This document shows positions 1 through 8,337 of a DNA stretch of 64,000 bases, in pieces; within the stretch, counting starts at the first letter, position 1, and each line of letters starts with the position of its first letter. The notes under the pieces are model-generated. The model made no database searches. It saw only the letters and a program-made list of their open reading frames with translations, and was not told the DNA's origin. Where the stretch lies: contig NZ_CP061725.1 in the NCBI RefSeq assembly GCF_014764405.1, forward strand, positions 3,038,001 to 3,102,000. Reading direction: 5' to 3'. A program made the translations under genes and the position numbers. Source of the DNA: Micromonospora craniellae. Its GTDB lineage: Bacteria; Actinomycetota; Actinomycetes; Mycobacteriales; Micromonosporaceae.

Positions 1-932
1 ATCGCGCACCGGACCGGATCGACGCGTTCCTCGGGGTCCTCAAAGCCTTCGCCCAACGGGGTGCCCCGACGGGTCGCGCCGGTGCCGCCAAGCTGCGCGA
101 CCGGTGGCAGCCCGGCATCGACGTACCGGCGGCCACCGGCCGGGCCGACTCCGGCGACATCGAGATCGACCTGGTCGAGTTGCTCACCGACGCCGCCTCG
201 GTGGCCAGCGACGTCGGCACCGGTGTCGCCATCTTCATCGACGAGATGCAGGACCTCGGGCCGGAGGACGTCTCCGCACTCTGCGCGGCCTGCCACGAAC
301 TCTCCCAACTCGGCGCGCCACTCATCGTGGTCGGTGCCGGCCTGCCGCATCTGCCGGCGGTGCTGAGCGCCGCCAAGTCGTACTCCGAGCGGCTGTTCCG
401 CTACCAACGCATCGACCGACTCGACCGCATCGCCGCCGACCAGGCACTCTGCGCGCCAGCCGAGCGAGAGAACGTGGAGTACGAGGCGAAGGCCCTCGAC
501 CTGCTCTACGAGAAGTCCGGCGGGTACCCGTACTTCGTCCAGGCGTACGGGAAGGCGACCTGGGACCACGCCCCACGATCCCCGATCACCGCAGCCGACG
601 TCCGGGTCGCCGCCCCGGAGGCCGAGGCCGAGCTGGCGGTGGGATTCTTCGGTTCACGTTTCGAACGGGCCACCCCCGCCGAACGCGAGTACATGCGGGC
701 GATGGCGACGCTCTCCCTGGTCGAAGGGGCGACCGACGGCGGTGGCCGGGACGACATGGACGCCGCCGTGCCGACCGCCGAGATCGCCCGAGCCCTCGGC
801 CGCAAGCCCGCCAGCCTCTCCCCAGCCCGGGACGCCCTGATCAAGAAGGGCCTGATCTACTCCGGCGAACGCGGCACGGTCGCCTTCACCGTCCCCCACT
901 TCGGCCGCTACCTACGCACCCAACCCACCTAA
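1..932 (+). CDS. AAA-type ATP-binding protein, 5' truncated by the window edge
   Basis: The reading frame is open from position 3, so the N-terminus, including the Walker A motif, lies outside the window. A Walker B-like segment (VAIFIDEMQDL) is followed by a sensor-like stretch (LIVVGAGLP). Near the end comes a winged-helix-like region (EIARALGRKPASLSPARDAL) of the sort that follows the ATPase core in Orc1/Cdc6-like and other P-loop ATPases with a DNA-binding tail. About 309 residues are visible. The role is probably an ATP-dependent regulator or DNA-binding protein; no partner gene is visible. The specific function is not recognised. Confidence 0.8.
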   Translation, partial: RAPDRIDAFLGVLKAFAQRGAPTGRAGAAKLRDRWQPGIDVPAATGRADSGDIEIDLVELLTDAASVASDVGTGVAIFIDEMQDLGPEDVSALCAACHELSQLGAPLIVVGAGLPHLPAVLSAAKSYSERLFRYQRIDRLDRIAADQALCAPAERENVEYEAKALDLLYEKSGGYPYFVQAYGKATWDHAPRSPITAADVRVAAPEAEAELAVGFFGSRFERATPAEREYMRAMATLSLVEGATDGGGRDDMDAAVPTAEIARALGRKPASLSPARDALIKKGLIYSGERGTVAFTVPHFGRYLRTQPT

Positions 933-956
933 CCAAGCCCCGCCCCCCACCCCGTC

Positions 957-1025
957 GATCATGGACTTGTGGTTGACGATCTGTACAGATATCGGGCGTT
1001 TTCCGGGTGCCACAACTCCATGATC
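957..1025. repeat. REP-like inverted repeat between convergent genes
   Basis: Arms GATCATGGACTTGTGG (957-972) and CCACAACTCCATGATC (1010-1025) pair with one mismatch. Between them is the perfect 12-bp palindrome ATCTGTACAGAT (979-990). It lies between the convergent ATPase and GNAT genes, so it could end both transcripts. The compound structure looks like a dispersed intergenic repeat, but only one copy is present here. Confidence 0.6.
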
Positions 1026-1068
1026 GGCGAGTAAGTCGCCACGGGCAGGGGGTGGGGGGGTTGGGTGG

Positions 1069-1614
1069 TTAGACCTTGGACCAGGGGGGTGGGAAGACGA
1101 CGTCGCCCTGGGGTGGGGGTGGTTCGTTGCTCGTCGTCGGGGGGAGGACCAGTGCCTGCCATGGTTCGCCCAGGCCGGACCAGGGGCTGGTCAGGCCCAT
1201 TCGGTCGGCTCGGCTGAAGCCGAAGCGCCGATAGTACGCCGGATCGCCGAGTACGACGATCAGCCGCTCGCCGAGTTCCGTGGCCGCTTCCAGGGCGGCC
1301 TGCACCACCGCGCCGCCGAGCCCGATCCGCTGGCGGTGCGGCGCCACCGCCACCGGGCCGAGCACCAGGGCCGGGGCGTTGACCCCGTCCGCGCAGACCC
1401 TGACCCGGGTGAGCAGGGCGTAGCCGACAATCTCACCGCCGTACTCGGCGACCATGGCCAGCTTCGGGAGCCAGGCGTCACCGGCCCGCAGTTCGTCGAC
1501 GAGGCGTACCTCTGGTGGGGTGGTCACGTCGGGGCGGGCGAAGGCGGCGGCCAGTACCCGGCGGACCGCGCCGGTGTCTGCCGGGTCCTCGGGTCGGAGC
1601 CGCAGCGTCGTCAC
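1069..1614 (-). CDS. GNAT family N-acetyltransferase
   Basis: This 181-residue protein has the GNAT acetyl-CoA-binding fold. The segment ALVLGPVAVAPHRQRIGLGGAVV (about residues 83-105) contains the motif A signature with the R/Q-x-x-G-x-G/A pyrophosphate loop. YRRFGFSRA is the typical C-terminal strand of the YhbS-like branch. It would transfer acetyl from acetyl-CoA to an unknown small molecule or protein amine in the cytosol. The start is GTG at 1614; the hexamer TAACCT ends six bases upstream, which fits leaderless transcription. The C-terminus is proline-rich. It is monocistronic, and the substrate cannot be told from sequence. Confidence 0.85.
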   Translation of the reverse strand: MTTLRLRPEDPADTGAVRRVLAAAFARPDVTTPPEVRLVDELRAGDAWLPKLAMVAEYGGEIVGYALLTRVRVCADGVNAPALVLGPVAVAPHRQRIGLGGAVVQAALEAATELGERLIVVLGDPAYYRRFGFSRADRMGLTSPWSGLGEPWQALVLPPTTSNEPPPPQGDVVFPPPWSKV

Positions 1615-1764
1615 GCCCGGAGGTTACCGCGCGTGGCTCATCCATCAGTGATGGTCGCTGGAATCGGCGTGGCGTGGCCGCCACCTGAGCGACGCCGCCA
1701 CCCGATCGATCGAGATAGGCCGTTGCGGGGCATGTCGAAGTCACGGACGGGGTATGACTGTTCC

Positions 1765-2310
1765 ATGACGCCCGTACGATCCCTCGCCCGCGCCATGTTG
1801 AGCGGCATCTTCGTGGTCAGCGGCGCCCGCAACCTCGCCAACCCGCAACGTCTGGTGCCTGCGGCGCAGCCGGTCACCGATCGGGTGGCGCCGCTGCTGC
1901 AACGGGCCGACGCCCGCATCCCCACCGACACGGTGACGCTGATCCGTGCCAACGCCGCCGTCCAGCTCGGTGCCGGGTTGATGCTGGCCACCGGGAGGTT
2001 CACCCGGCCGGCGGCTCTGGCGTTGGCCGGCACGCTGGTCCCGGTCACCCTCGCCGGGCATCCTTTCTGGCGTAACGACGACCCGGCGGCGCGGAGCAAC
2101 AACCAGATTCACTTTCTGAAGAACCTCGGCCTTCTCGGCGGGTTGCTGCTCGCCTCGGCGGACACCGAGGGGAGGCCGGGACTGCGGTGGCGGGCCGGTC
2201 ACCGGATCGGCCACTCTCGACGGTCGGTACGCCGTGCCGTCCGGACTGCACGCCGCGAAGCCCGGATCGCCGTTCGCTCGGCGGCAACCGCGCGTCGGAT
2301 CCCCGGCTGA
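1765..2310 (+). CDS. DoxX family membrane protein
   Basis: This small membrane protein of 181 residues has the DoxX N-terminal pattern (RSLARAMLSGIFVVSGARNL) and about four hydrophobic segments, including AALALAGTLVPVTLAG and FLKNLGLLGGLLLAS. HPFW followed by an Asn/His pair before the third helix is usual in the family. The tail is strongly basic and probably cytosolic. The family is loosely linked to redox and membrane quinone functions, but no reaction is assigned. An in-frame ATG at 1732 would add 11 residues; 1765 is preferred because it places Met directly before the conserved helix. Confidence 0.8.
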   Translation: MTPVRSLARAMLSGIFVVSGARNLANPQRLVPAAQPVTDRVAPLLQRADARIPTDTVTLIRANAAVQLGAGLMLATGRFTRPAALALAGTLVPVTLAGHPFWRNDDPAARSNNQIHFLKNLGLLGGLLLASADTEGRPGLRWRAGHRIGHSRRSVRRAVRTARREARIAVRSAATARRIPG

Positions 2311-2463
2311 ACCACCGTCACCCCTCGCTGAACTGCGTTTATCCCACCCCCAGTCTGGCTAAGGCCGCGAATCACCTGAACCGCCCGGTAGGCGTTAACG
2401 CGGTTGAAATGTCAAAAGATGGTGTGGGATCGGACACGGTCGCATAACGCGGGAGGCACTGAC

Positions 2464-3978
2464 GTGAGGCGCCGTTCTAGGCTCCCTACCGGACCTGGAC
2501 GGGTAGGACGACCTTGGTACGGGGGTGGCCGAGCCATGCCGACGAGTGTCGGTAGAAGGCTGGACCGCCTCGCCGCAGTCCGCCGCGTAACGCGTGGGAT
2601 CGATCGTAGGACAGTCGTACGGGCCGGCATCGTCGCCGCCGTCGCCTATGCCGCATGGCTTGCCATCGGCGCTTTCGGGCGTCCGTACAACTTCTTCGAC
2701 ATGAAGATCTACCACGGCGCGGTGGTCTGGTGGGCGAGCGGTCACGAGCTGTACGAGTTCGTCGCGCCCGACACCACCCTGGGTTTCACCTACCCACCCT
2801 TCGCCGGGCTGGCGATGCTGCCCATGGCGCACCTGCCGGTGACCGTGGCGGGGCTGGTGAACGCGCTGGTCAGCATCGCCGCGCTGGCCGTGGTGCTGGC
2901 CGCCCTGCTGCGGCCGATCGTGGACCGGCTGGGCTGGCCACTGTGGTACACGGTGGCCATCGCCACGCCGCTCGCCATCGCCATCGAGCCGACCCGGGAG
3001 ACCCTCGGCTACGGGCAGGTCAACCTGCTGCTGTTCGCCCTGATCATGGCCGATCTGGTGGCACTGCGCTGGCGGTCCCGGCGCGGCACCCACCAGGCGG
3101 AGAACGACGGGCCCCTGCTGCGGTTCGTCTACGGTGGCGCCTGGGCCGGCGTGGGCATCGGCCTCGCCACCGCCGTGAAGCTCACCCCGGCGTTGTTCAT
3201 CTTCTACCTGATGATCACTCGCCAGTGGCGGGTGGCCGCGACCGCGATCGGCACGACCGTCGCCGTGACCATCGGCAGCTTCGGCATCGTGGGAGCCGAG
3301 TCCCGGACCTACTTCGGCAACGTGCTGTGGCAGACCGAGCGGGTCGGTGCCGCCGACATGACGCCCAACCAGTCGCTGGCCGGTCTGCTGGCACGGCTGT
3401 ACGACTCGATCGAGACCCCGACGCTGCTCTGGCTCGCCTTCGCGGTGCTGGTGCTGGCGCTGGGCCTGTCCCGGGCCTCCCAGTCGCACGCCGACGGCGA
3501 CGAGCTGACCGCCTTCACCCTGGTCGGCCTGACGGCCAACGTGATCAGTCCGATCTCCTGGACGCACCACCTGGTCTGGGTGATCCCGGCGATCATCGTG
3601 CTGGCCGACGGGGCAATACGCCGCCACGACGCCAGCCGAGGTCCGGCCCGGCGGGCCACCTCCGGGGCGTACGGCGGCCCGCCGGGCGTCTCCACGCTCC
3701 GCCCGCCGATCTGGTACCCGACGTTGACCGGGCTCCGGCACGGCATCGCCGCGATCGGGCTCTACCTGCTCTTCCTGATCTCGCCGATCTGGCCGTACGA
3801 GCACCAGCTTCCCGAGGTCTCGCACTACGAGAACGGGCTGTTCGGCGCGCTGATGGAGAACTCCCTGGCGCTGGCCCTGATCGTGCTGGTCGCCGCGCTG
3901 CCCTGGCGGCCGGGCGCGGAACCCGCCTTCTACACCGACCGGATGGCCCGCACCGCGATGCTGCACCACCGGCGCTGA
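2464..3978 (+). CDS. GT87-family (PimE-like) polytopic glycosyltransferase
   Basis: This is a polytopic membrane protein of about 504 residues with the GT87/DUF2029 layout: a first-loop acidic motif (NFFDMKIYHGAVVWWASG), the family's FTYPPF motif, and roughly ten hydrophobic segments. Members such as mycobacterial PimE are polyprenyl-phosphate-mannose-dependent alpha-1,2-mannosyltransferases acting on the outer membrane face. The donor and acceptor here are unknown. GTG at 2464 is chosen because GGGAGG lies seven bases upstream; longer frames to 2404 and a shorter ATG at 2536 are possible. It stands alone. Two more GT87-like genes occur in the window, suggesting a cell-envelope glycan programme. 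Confidence 0.82.
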   Translation: MRRRSRLPTGPGRVGRPWYGGGRAMPTSVGRRLDRLAAVRRVTRGIDRRTVVRAGIVAAVAYAAWLAIGAFGRPYNFFDMKIYHGAVVWWASGHELYEFVAPDTTLGFTYPPFAGLAMLPMAHLPVTVAGLVNALVSIAALAVVLAALLRPIVDRLGWPLWYTVAIATPLAIAIEPTRETLGYGQVNLLLFALIMADLVALRWRSRRGTHQAENDGPLLRFVYGGAWAGVGIGLATAVKLTPALFIFYLMITRQWRVAATAIGTTVAVTIGSFGIVGAESRTYFGNVLWQTERVGAADMTPNQSLAGLLARLYDSIETPTLLWLAFAVLVLALGLSRASQSHADGDELTAFTLVGLTANVISPISWTHHLVWVIPAIIVLADGAIRRHDASRGPARRATSGAYGGPPGVSTLRPPIWYPTLTGLRHGIAAIGLYLLFLISPIWPYEHQLPEVSHYENGLFGALMENSLALALIVLVAALPWRPGAEPAFYTDRMARTAMLHHRR

Positions 3979-4025
3979 ACCCCGGCACCGACGGTGCCGG
4001 GTCGGCGTGGCCCGGCACCTGACGG

Positions 4026-4445
4026 TCACGGGCAGTTGACCCACTCCTCGGTGCCGTCGGCGAAGACCTGTCGCTTCCAGATCGGCAGCCGGGCCTTCAC
4101 CTCGTCCACCAGCTTGGCGCAGGCGGCGAACGCGGCTGCCCGGTGCGCGGTGCTGACCGCCGCGACCAGCGCCGCGTCGCCGATGGCGAGCGGGCCGATC
4201 CGGTGCGACACGGCCACCGCGTACACGTCGGGATCGGCGGCGATCTCGGCGGCCACCTCCCGCAGGATGGTGGCGGCGCTCGGATGACCCTCGTACTCCA
4301 GGCTCACCACCGCGCGGCCGTGGTCGTGGTCGCGTACCACGCCGGCGAAGGAGACCACCGCGCCGGCCCGCCGGTCGGCGACGGCGGCCTCGTGCGCCGC
4401 AAGGTCCAGCGGCTGCTCGGTGACGTCCCCGATCGTGATCACCAC
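4026..4445 (-). CDS. moaE: Molybdopterin synthase catalytic subunit MoaE
   Basis: MoaE is the large subunit of molybdopterin synthase; with MoaD it converts cyclic pyranopterin monophosphate to molybdopterin. The 139-residue protein has the family hallmarks: GAVVSFAGVVRDHDHGR near residue 30, LEYEGHPSAA, SHRIGPLAIGD, and the C-terminal lysine motif VKARLPIWKRQ, which holds the catalytic lysines. It overlaps the end of moeA by seven bases and is the last gene of a leftward moaC-mogA-moeA-moaE cluster, so translational coupling is likely. No moaD is seen in the window. Confidence 0.95.
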   Translation of the reverse strand: MVITIGDVTEQPLDLAAHEAAVADRRAGAVVSFAGVVRDHDHGRAVVSLEYEGHPSAATILREVAAEIAADPDVYAVAVSHRIGPLAIGDAALVAAVSTAHRAAAFAACAKLVDEVKARLPIWKRQVFADGTEEWVNCP

Positions 4446-5698
4446 GCGCGCTCCCCGGGTAGCAGCGGCAGCGGGACCACCGGCACCCGGTCCCCGACCG
4501 CGCCGGTGCTGCCGGGCCGGATCACGGCGAACCCGTCCGCGCCGGAGAGCCCGCGCAGCATCGCCGACCCGACGTGCTGGACCGGGCGAGCCGTCCCGGC
4601 GACCCGGTCGAGCCGGACCAGCGCGAGGTGGGTGTGGTCGCCGCGTCCCGGCACCGGCTCCGCCAGCGTGACGTGCGGAAGCACCGGGGCCGCCCGGCCG
4701 ACGAGACCCGTCAGCAGCGGCGCGACGAGCGAGACCAGCGCGACGACGGCGGACTGCGGGTTGCCGGGCAGCCCGGCGACGAACCGGACCCGGCCGTCGT
4801 CGCCGACCACCCGGGCCAGCAGCATCGGGAAACCGGGGCGTACCGCGACGGTGTTGACCACGTAGTCCGCGCCCAGTTCGGCCAGGGCCGGATGCAGGTG
4901 GTCGACCGGCCCGTGCATGGTGCCGCCGGTGGTGCAGACCAGGTCGGCGTGGGTGAGCGCGGTACGCAGCGCGGCCACGTGGTCGGTCAGCGTGTCGGCC
5001 ACCGGGCCGACCACATCGGCCGGGCGGAGCTGACAGCCGTACCGGCGCAGCCAGCTCGGTACCGTCGGGCCCAGCGCGTCGCGGACCCGCCCGGCGGCGG
5101 GCGGACCGGCGGTGAGCAGTTCGTCCCCGAAGACCAGCAGCGCGGCCCGGGGCTGCCGGCGCACCCGCAGGGTGTCATGGCCACAGGAGGCGGCCAGGCC
5201 GATCACGGCCGGGTCGACCGGGGTACCGGCCGGGAGCAGTTCCTCACCGGCCGCCGCCTCCTCGCCCGGGCGCCGCCACTCCGGCCCGCTGCGCGGCACG
5301 CCGTCGACCGACCCGTCCGCGGTACGCGTCGACTCCTCGACCCGCAGCACTGCGGTGGTGCCCGACGGCACCATCGCGCCGGTGGCGATCTCGACGGTCG
5401 TCCCGTCCTCGGTCAACGGGGCCGGTGTGCCGCCGGCCAGCACCCGCCCGACCACCCGCCACGGGCCGGTGCCCCGGACCGCCCAGCCGTCCACACTCGA
5501 CGTGGGAAACGCCGGCAGGTCCGTCCGGGTGGTGAGAGGTTCGGCGAGGGTGTACCCGTCGATGTCGGCGAGCGGACGCTCGACCGCAGGCAGCGCGGCG
5601 GCTAGGCCCACCGCGTACACCCGGGAGCGCGCCTCCTCCCAACCGGCCGGCAGCGACGCGGCGGCGCCCTCGGTGGCGGGTGCGGTTTCCGTTCTCAC
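4439..5698 (-). CDS. moeA: Molybdopterin molybdenumtransferase MoeA
   Basis: MoeA inserts molybdate into adenylylated molybdopterin. The 419-residue protein shows PAFPTSSVDGWAVRG near the N-terminus (the usual start of domain III), the EIATGAMVPSGTTAVLRVE segment, and the MoCF-type substrate motif TTGGTMHGPVDHLHPAL followed by VRPGFPMLLA and GLPGNPQSA. GTG at 5698 is chosen because a -10-like TAGGCT (5711-5706 on the minus strand) sits seven bases upstream, allowing leaderless transcription, and because longer frames would run into mogA. It lies 22 bases after mogA and overlaps moaE. Confidence 0.93.
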   Translation of the reverse strand: MRTETAPATEGAAASLPAGWEEARSRVYAVGLAAALPAVERPLADIDGYTLAEPLTTRTDLPAFPTSSVDGWAVRGTGPWRVVGRVLAGGTPAPLTEDGTTVEIATGAMVPSGTTAVLRVEESTRTADGSVDGVPRSGPEWRRPGEEAAAGEELLPAGTPVDPAVIGLAASCGHDTLRVRRQPRAALLVFGDELLTAGPPAAGRVRDALGPTVPSWLRRYGCQLRPADVVGPVADTLTDHVAALRTALTHADLVCTTGGTMHGPVDHLHPALAELGADYVVNTVAVRPGFPMLLARVVGDDGRVRFVAGLPGNPQSAVVALVSLVAPLLTGLVGRAAPVLPHVTLAEPVPGRGDHTHLALVRLDRVAGTARPVQHVGSAMLRGLSGADGFAVIRPGSTGAVGDRVPVVPLPLLPGERAW

Positions 5699-5705
5699 CC
5701 GGCCG

Positions 5706-5711
5706 AGCCTA
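5706..5711 (-). promoter_or_regulatory. -10 element before moeA (leaderless start)
   Basis: TAGGCT on the minus strand lies seven bases before the moeA GTG, the spacing expected if transcription begins at the start codon. moeA could therefore be transcribed separately from moaC-mogA. Confidence 0.45.
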
Positions 5712-5720
5712 TCGGTTCGC

Positions 5721-6191
5721 CTAGTGGTCGCCACCGCGCAACTGGTCGACGGTGTGCGCGAGGATCGGCCCCAGCACGGCGAGACCGTCCCGCGCGCCAC
5801 CGGTGGAGCCCGGCAGGTTCACCACCAGGGTGCGACCGGCCACCCCGGCCACCCCCCGCGACAGCACCGAGGTGGGCACCCGGTCACGGCTCTGTGCGCG
5901 CAGCGCCTCGGCGATGCCGGGAATCTCGTAGTCGAGCAGTGCCCGGGTCACGTCGGGGGTGCGGTCGGTCGGCGTGACTCCGGTCCCGCCGCTGGTGATC
6001 AGCACGTCGACACCGTCGGCCAGTGCCGCTCGGATGGCCTGACCGACCGGATCGCCGTCCGGCACCACCACCGGGTCGTCCACAACACATCCGAGCTCCC
6101 GCAGACCGGCGGCGAGCAGCGGACCGCTGGTGTCGGCGTAGACGCCGGCGGCGGCGCGGTTGGACGCCACCACCACCCGGGCTCGGATCAC
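5721..6191 (-). CDS. mogA: MogA/MoaB-type molybdopterin adenylyltransferase
   Basis: This MoCF-domain protein of about 156 residues adenylylates molybdopterin before metal insertion. The signature ITSGGTGVTPTDRTPD lies near the middle, and the C-terminal NLPGSTGGARDGL loop is present, with VIRARVVVASNRAAAGVYADTSGP at the N-terminus. GTG at 6191 overlaps the moaC stop as GTGA, so the two are translationally coupled. A longer frame to 6215 would overlap moaC further and is less likely. Together with moaC, moeA and moaE it covers several steps of molybdenum-cofactor synthesis. Confidence 0.92.
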   Translation of the reverse strand: MIRARVVVASNRAAAGVYADTSGPLLAAGLRELGCVVDDPVVVPDGDPVGQAIRAALADGVDVLITSGGTGVTPTDRTPDVTRALLDYEIPGIAEALRAQSRDRVPTSVLSRGVAGVAGRTLVVNLPGSTGGARDGLAVLGPILAHTVDQLRGGDH

Positions 6192-6679
6192 GGTCGGTCC
6201 TCCGGGCGCTCCCACAGGCCGGTCTTGCCGCCCTCCTTGCGCAATACCCGGACCGACTCGACGCTGGCCGCCGGATCGACCGCCTTGACCATGTCCACCA
6301 GGGCCAACCCGGCGACGGCCACCGCGGTCAGCGCCTCCATCTCGACGCCGGTACGGTCGGCCGTGCGGGCGGTGGCGGTGATCTCGACGCTGTCCGTGGT
6401 GGGCACCAGGTCGACCGTGACGCCGTGCAGCGCGATCGGGTGGCAGAGCGGGATCAGGTCGGGAGTGCGCTTGGCACCCATGATCCCGGCCAGTCGGCCG
6501 ACCGCCAGCGCGTCTCCCTTGGGCAGCCCGTCCCGGCGGAGCAGCTCGATCACCTCGGGTGTGGTGCGCAACCGGCCGGCCGCGACGGCCACCCGGCCGG
6601 AGACCTGCTTGGCGGAGACATCGACCATACGCGCCGCACCGGCCGCGTCGACGTGGGTGAGCTGGGCGGGTTCGGTCAC
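6188..6679 (-). CDS. moaC: Cyclic pyranopterin monophosphate synthase MoaC
   Basis: MoaC rearranges the MoaA product to cyclic pyranopterin monophosphate. The 163-residue protein carries all family landmarks: MVDVSAKQ near the N-terminus, GIMGAKRTPDLIPLCHPIALH (substrate pocket) and the GVEMEALTAVAVAGLALVDMVKAVD stretch. GTG at 6679 starts the conserved MoaC N-terminus; the frame continues open upstream, but that part matches no family sequence. TAGGCT sits seven bases upstream, indicating a leaderless mRNA and making this the first gene of the molybdenum-cofactor cluster. Confidence 0.95.
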   Translation of the reverse strand: MTEPAQLTHVDAAGAARMVDVSAKQVSGRVAVAAGRLRTTPEVIELLRRDGLPKGDALAVGRLAGIMGAKRTPDLIPLCHPIALHGVTVDLVPTTDSVEITATARTADRTGVEMEALTAVAVAGLALVDMVKAVDPAASVESVRVLRKEGGKTGLWERPEDRP

Positions 6680-6686
6680 GCTGGCG

Positions 6687-6692
6687 AGCCTA
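6687..6692 (-). promoter_or_regulatory. -10 element before moaC (leaderless start)
   Basis: TAGGCT on the minus strand lies seven bases before the moaC GTG. It is the same hexamer and spacing as at moeA, and supports the chosen start. Confidence 0.5.
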
Positions 6693-6743
6693 TCCCGCCA
6701 CGCCGACGAGCCCGGTGCACGGTGCTCGCGGAAGGAGTGGCGC

Positions 6744-7913
6744 TCACGCGCCGCCCCTTCCGCGCCCTGCCGTGGTATCTGGGAGGTACCGGTGGCAGGT
6801 GTCGCGACGAGATCCGTCCGTCTTCTCCGCACGGTCGTGCCCCTTGAGATCGATGAACAGCCCGCCGTCCGGATAGTGCTCCCGCAACTGTCCGCCCACG
6901 TGGACCGCCAGCGAGGTCTTGCCGCTGCCGGCCATACCGTCGACGAGATGCACAACTGGGGCGTGTCCTCCGACCCGGTGCGTCTCTGTCAGCAGGTGTT
7001 CGACCGCGGCATCCCGGCCCACGAAGTCCGGGACTGCGCGTGGCAGCCAGACCAGACCGCGCCCCGGGGCCGAGCCGGAACGCGGCTGCTCACCGGACTC
7101 GGATGTGACGGCTGACGAGGCGGGGCCCAGGTCCGGGTTCCGGTGCGACCTGCGCTCCCGCTCGACGATGTGCTGGTAGAGATTCCGGAGTTCCGCCCCG
7201 GGCTCTATGCCGAGGCGTTCTCGCAGTACGCGCCGAGCCTCGCCGTAGGCGGCGATGGCACCGGCGTGGTCGTTCCTGAGGTATAGGGCGCGCATGATGA
7301 GCAGTTGGGCCCGCTCCCGCAGCGGTTCCCTGGCAAGCAGTTCCCGAAGTAGCGGCAGGACGGGTTCGTAGCGACCGAGCCGGATCTGCAGCTCGGCCAG
7401 GAGCTCGGCTGCCAGCATCCGGTCCTCGGTCGCCGAGGCCACGTGCGCCAGCAGGGCCGGCCCGAGGGCCACACCGGTGAGCATGGGTCCCTGCCAGCGA
7501 GCCAGAGCCTGGTCGAGCAGCTTCGCCGCCGCTTCCTCATCCGTCCCGGTGAGTGCACGTGCCGCCCTGACCTCCGACCGGAAGGCGTAGACGTCCACCT
7601 CGGTCCGCTTCACCATGAGTCGGTAGCCGTCCCCGGCACGGACCAGAGCCTCACGCCCGGGGAGCATCGACTCGAGCCCACGACGCAGGTTGGCGGCGTA
7701 CGTCCGGACGTTCGGCACGGCGGAGAGGGGCGGATTCTCCGGCCACAACTCATCGACGAGCTGATCGACCGAGACCAGATGCCCGGGGTTGCACGCGAGC
7801 AACGCGAGCACGGTCTGTTGTTTCGGCGTGCCGAGGGTGAGCGTGACCGAGCCGAGACGGACGACGAGCCCACCGAGGACCTGAACCTGCACTTGCCTCT
7901 CTACCGCATCCAC
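6744..7913 (-). CDS. SARP/AfsR-like regulator, C-terminally truncated
   Basis: The N-terminus is an OmpR-type winged helix (VLGGLVVRLGSVTLTLGTPKQQTVLALL, residues 12-39), followed by a bacterial transcriptional activator domain (residues about 105-250, ending in ARRVLRERLGIEPGAELRNLYQ). This is the SARP layout known from antibiotic-cluster activators. An NB-ARC ATPase begins (FVGRD, then Walker A GMAGSGKTSLAVHVGG near residue 335). The family's GGLFIDLKGHD motif is present, but the protein then changes to unrelated sequence and stops about 30 residues later, where full-length relatives run to 600-1000 residues with Walker B and TPRs. The DNA-binding part may still function. The start is GTG at 7913; no strong ribosome site is visible. 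Confidence 0.75.
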   Translation of the reverse strand: MDAVERQVQVQVLGGLVVRLGSVTLTLGTPKQQTVLALLACNPGHLVSVDQLVDELWPENPPLSAVPNVRTYAANLRRGLESMLPGREALVRAGDGYRLMVKRTEVDVYAFRSEVRAARALTGTDEEAAAKLLDQALARWQGPMLTGVALGPALLAHVASATEDRMLAAELLAELQIRLGRYEPVLPLLRELLAREPLRERAQLLIMRALYLRNDHAGAIAAYGEARRVLRERLGIEPGAELRNLYQHIVERERRSHRNPDLGPASSAVTSESGEQPRSGSAPGRGLVWLPRAVPDFVGRDAAVEHLLTETHRVGGHAPVVHLVDGMAGSGKTSLAVHVGGQLREHYPDGGLFIDLKGHDRAEKTDGSRRDTCHRYLPDTTAGRGRGGA

Positions 7914-8337
7914 CTGATCACCGTGTGCAGTTTAGCGACCACCACCCGGACAGATACCCCGCCCTGATGCAGCATGCTGGCCGAAGCGACGATGATATGA
8001 CCAGGCACTTCGGCCACCCTTGTCGAAACGGAAAGCGCGACATCACCCACGCGGAGGGCTACGAGTCGACCAGCTTCGACATTTGGACCCTCCGTCAGGA
8101 GGGTGAGACAGAACGTTACATAACACCATCTTGTTGGCCCATTCTGCGCAATACGACATTTATTATAGCTAAATTGAGCAATCGCCCCCTAGTGTTTCGG
8201 TCATCAAGCAGGCCGGAAACAAGCCAGGGGGTAGAGATGAACTCGCACGAGTGGAAGTGATCCGCCTTCTTCTGCGCCAGCGTCGACACAAGTACGATTG
8301 CAGAGCGCAGTCCCTCGGTAACGAATGAGGACGAGGT
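7914..8337. other. AT-rich intergenic leader upstream of the GGDEF-EAL gene
   Basis: These 424 bases separate the divergent SARP and GGDEF-EAL genes. They include a hairpin ACCCTCC-GTCA-GGAGGGT (8087-8104), a conspicuously AT-rich stretch at about 8110-8185 (GACATTTATTATAGCTAAAT), and a seven-codon frame (MNSHEWK, 8237-8260) preceded by a GGGGGTAGAG-like ribosome site. No longer gene is supported. The low GC differs from the surroundings and could be a promoter, a nucleoid-protein site or acquired DNA. Confidence 0.5.

Noticed and set aside
2395..4044. A long minus-strand frame opposite the GT87 gene
   Set aside because: Arg/Gly/Gln-rich antisense shadow of a well-supported membrane protein.
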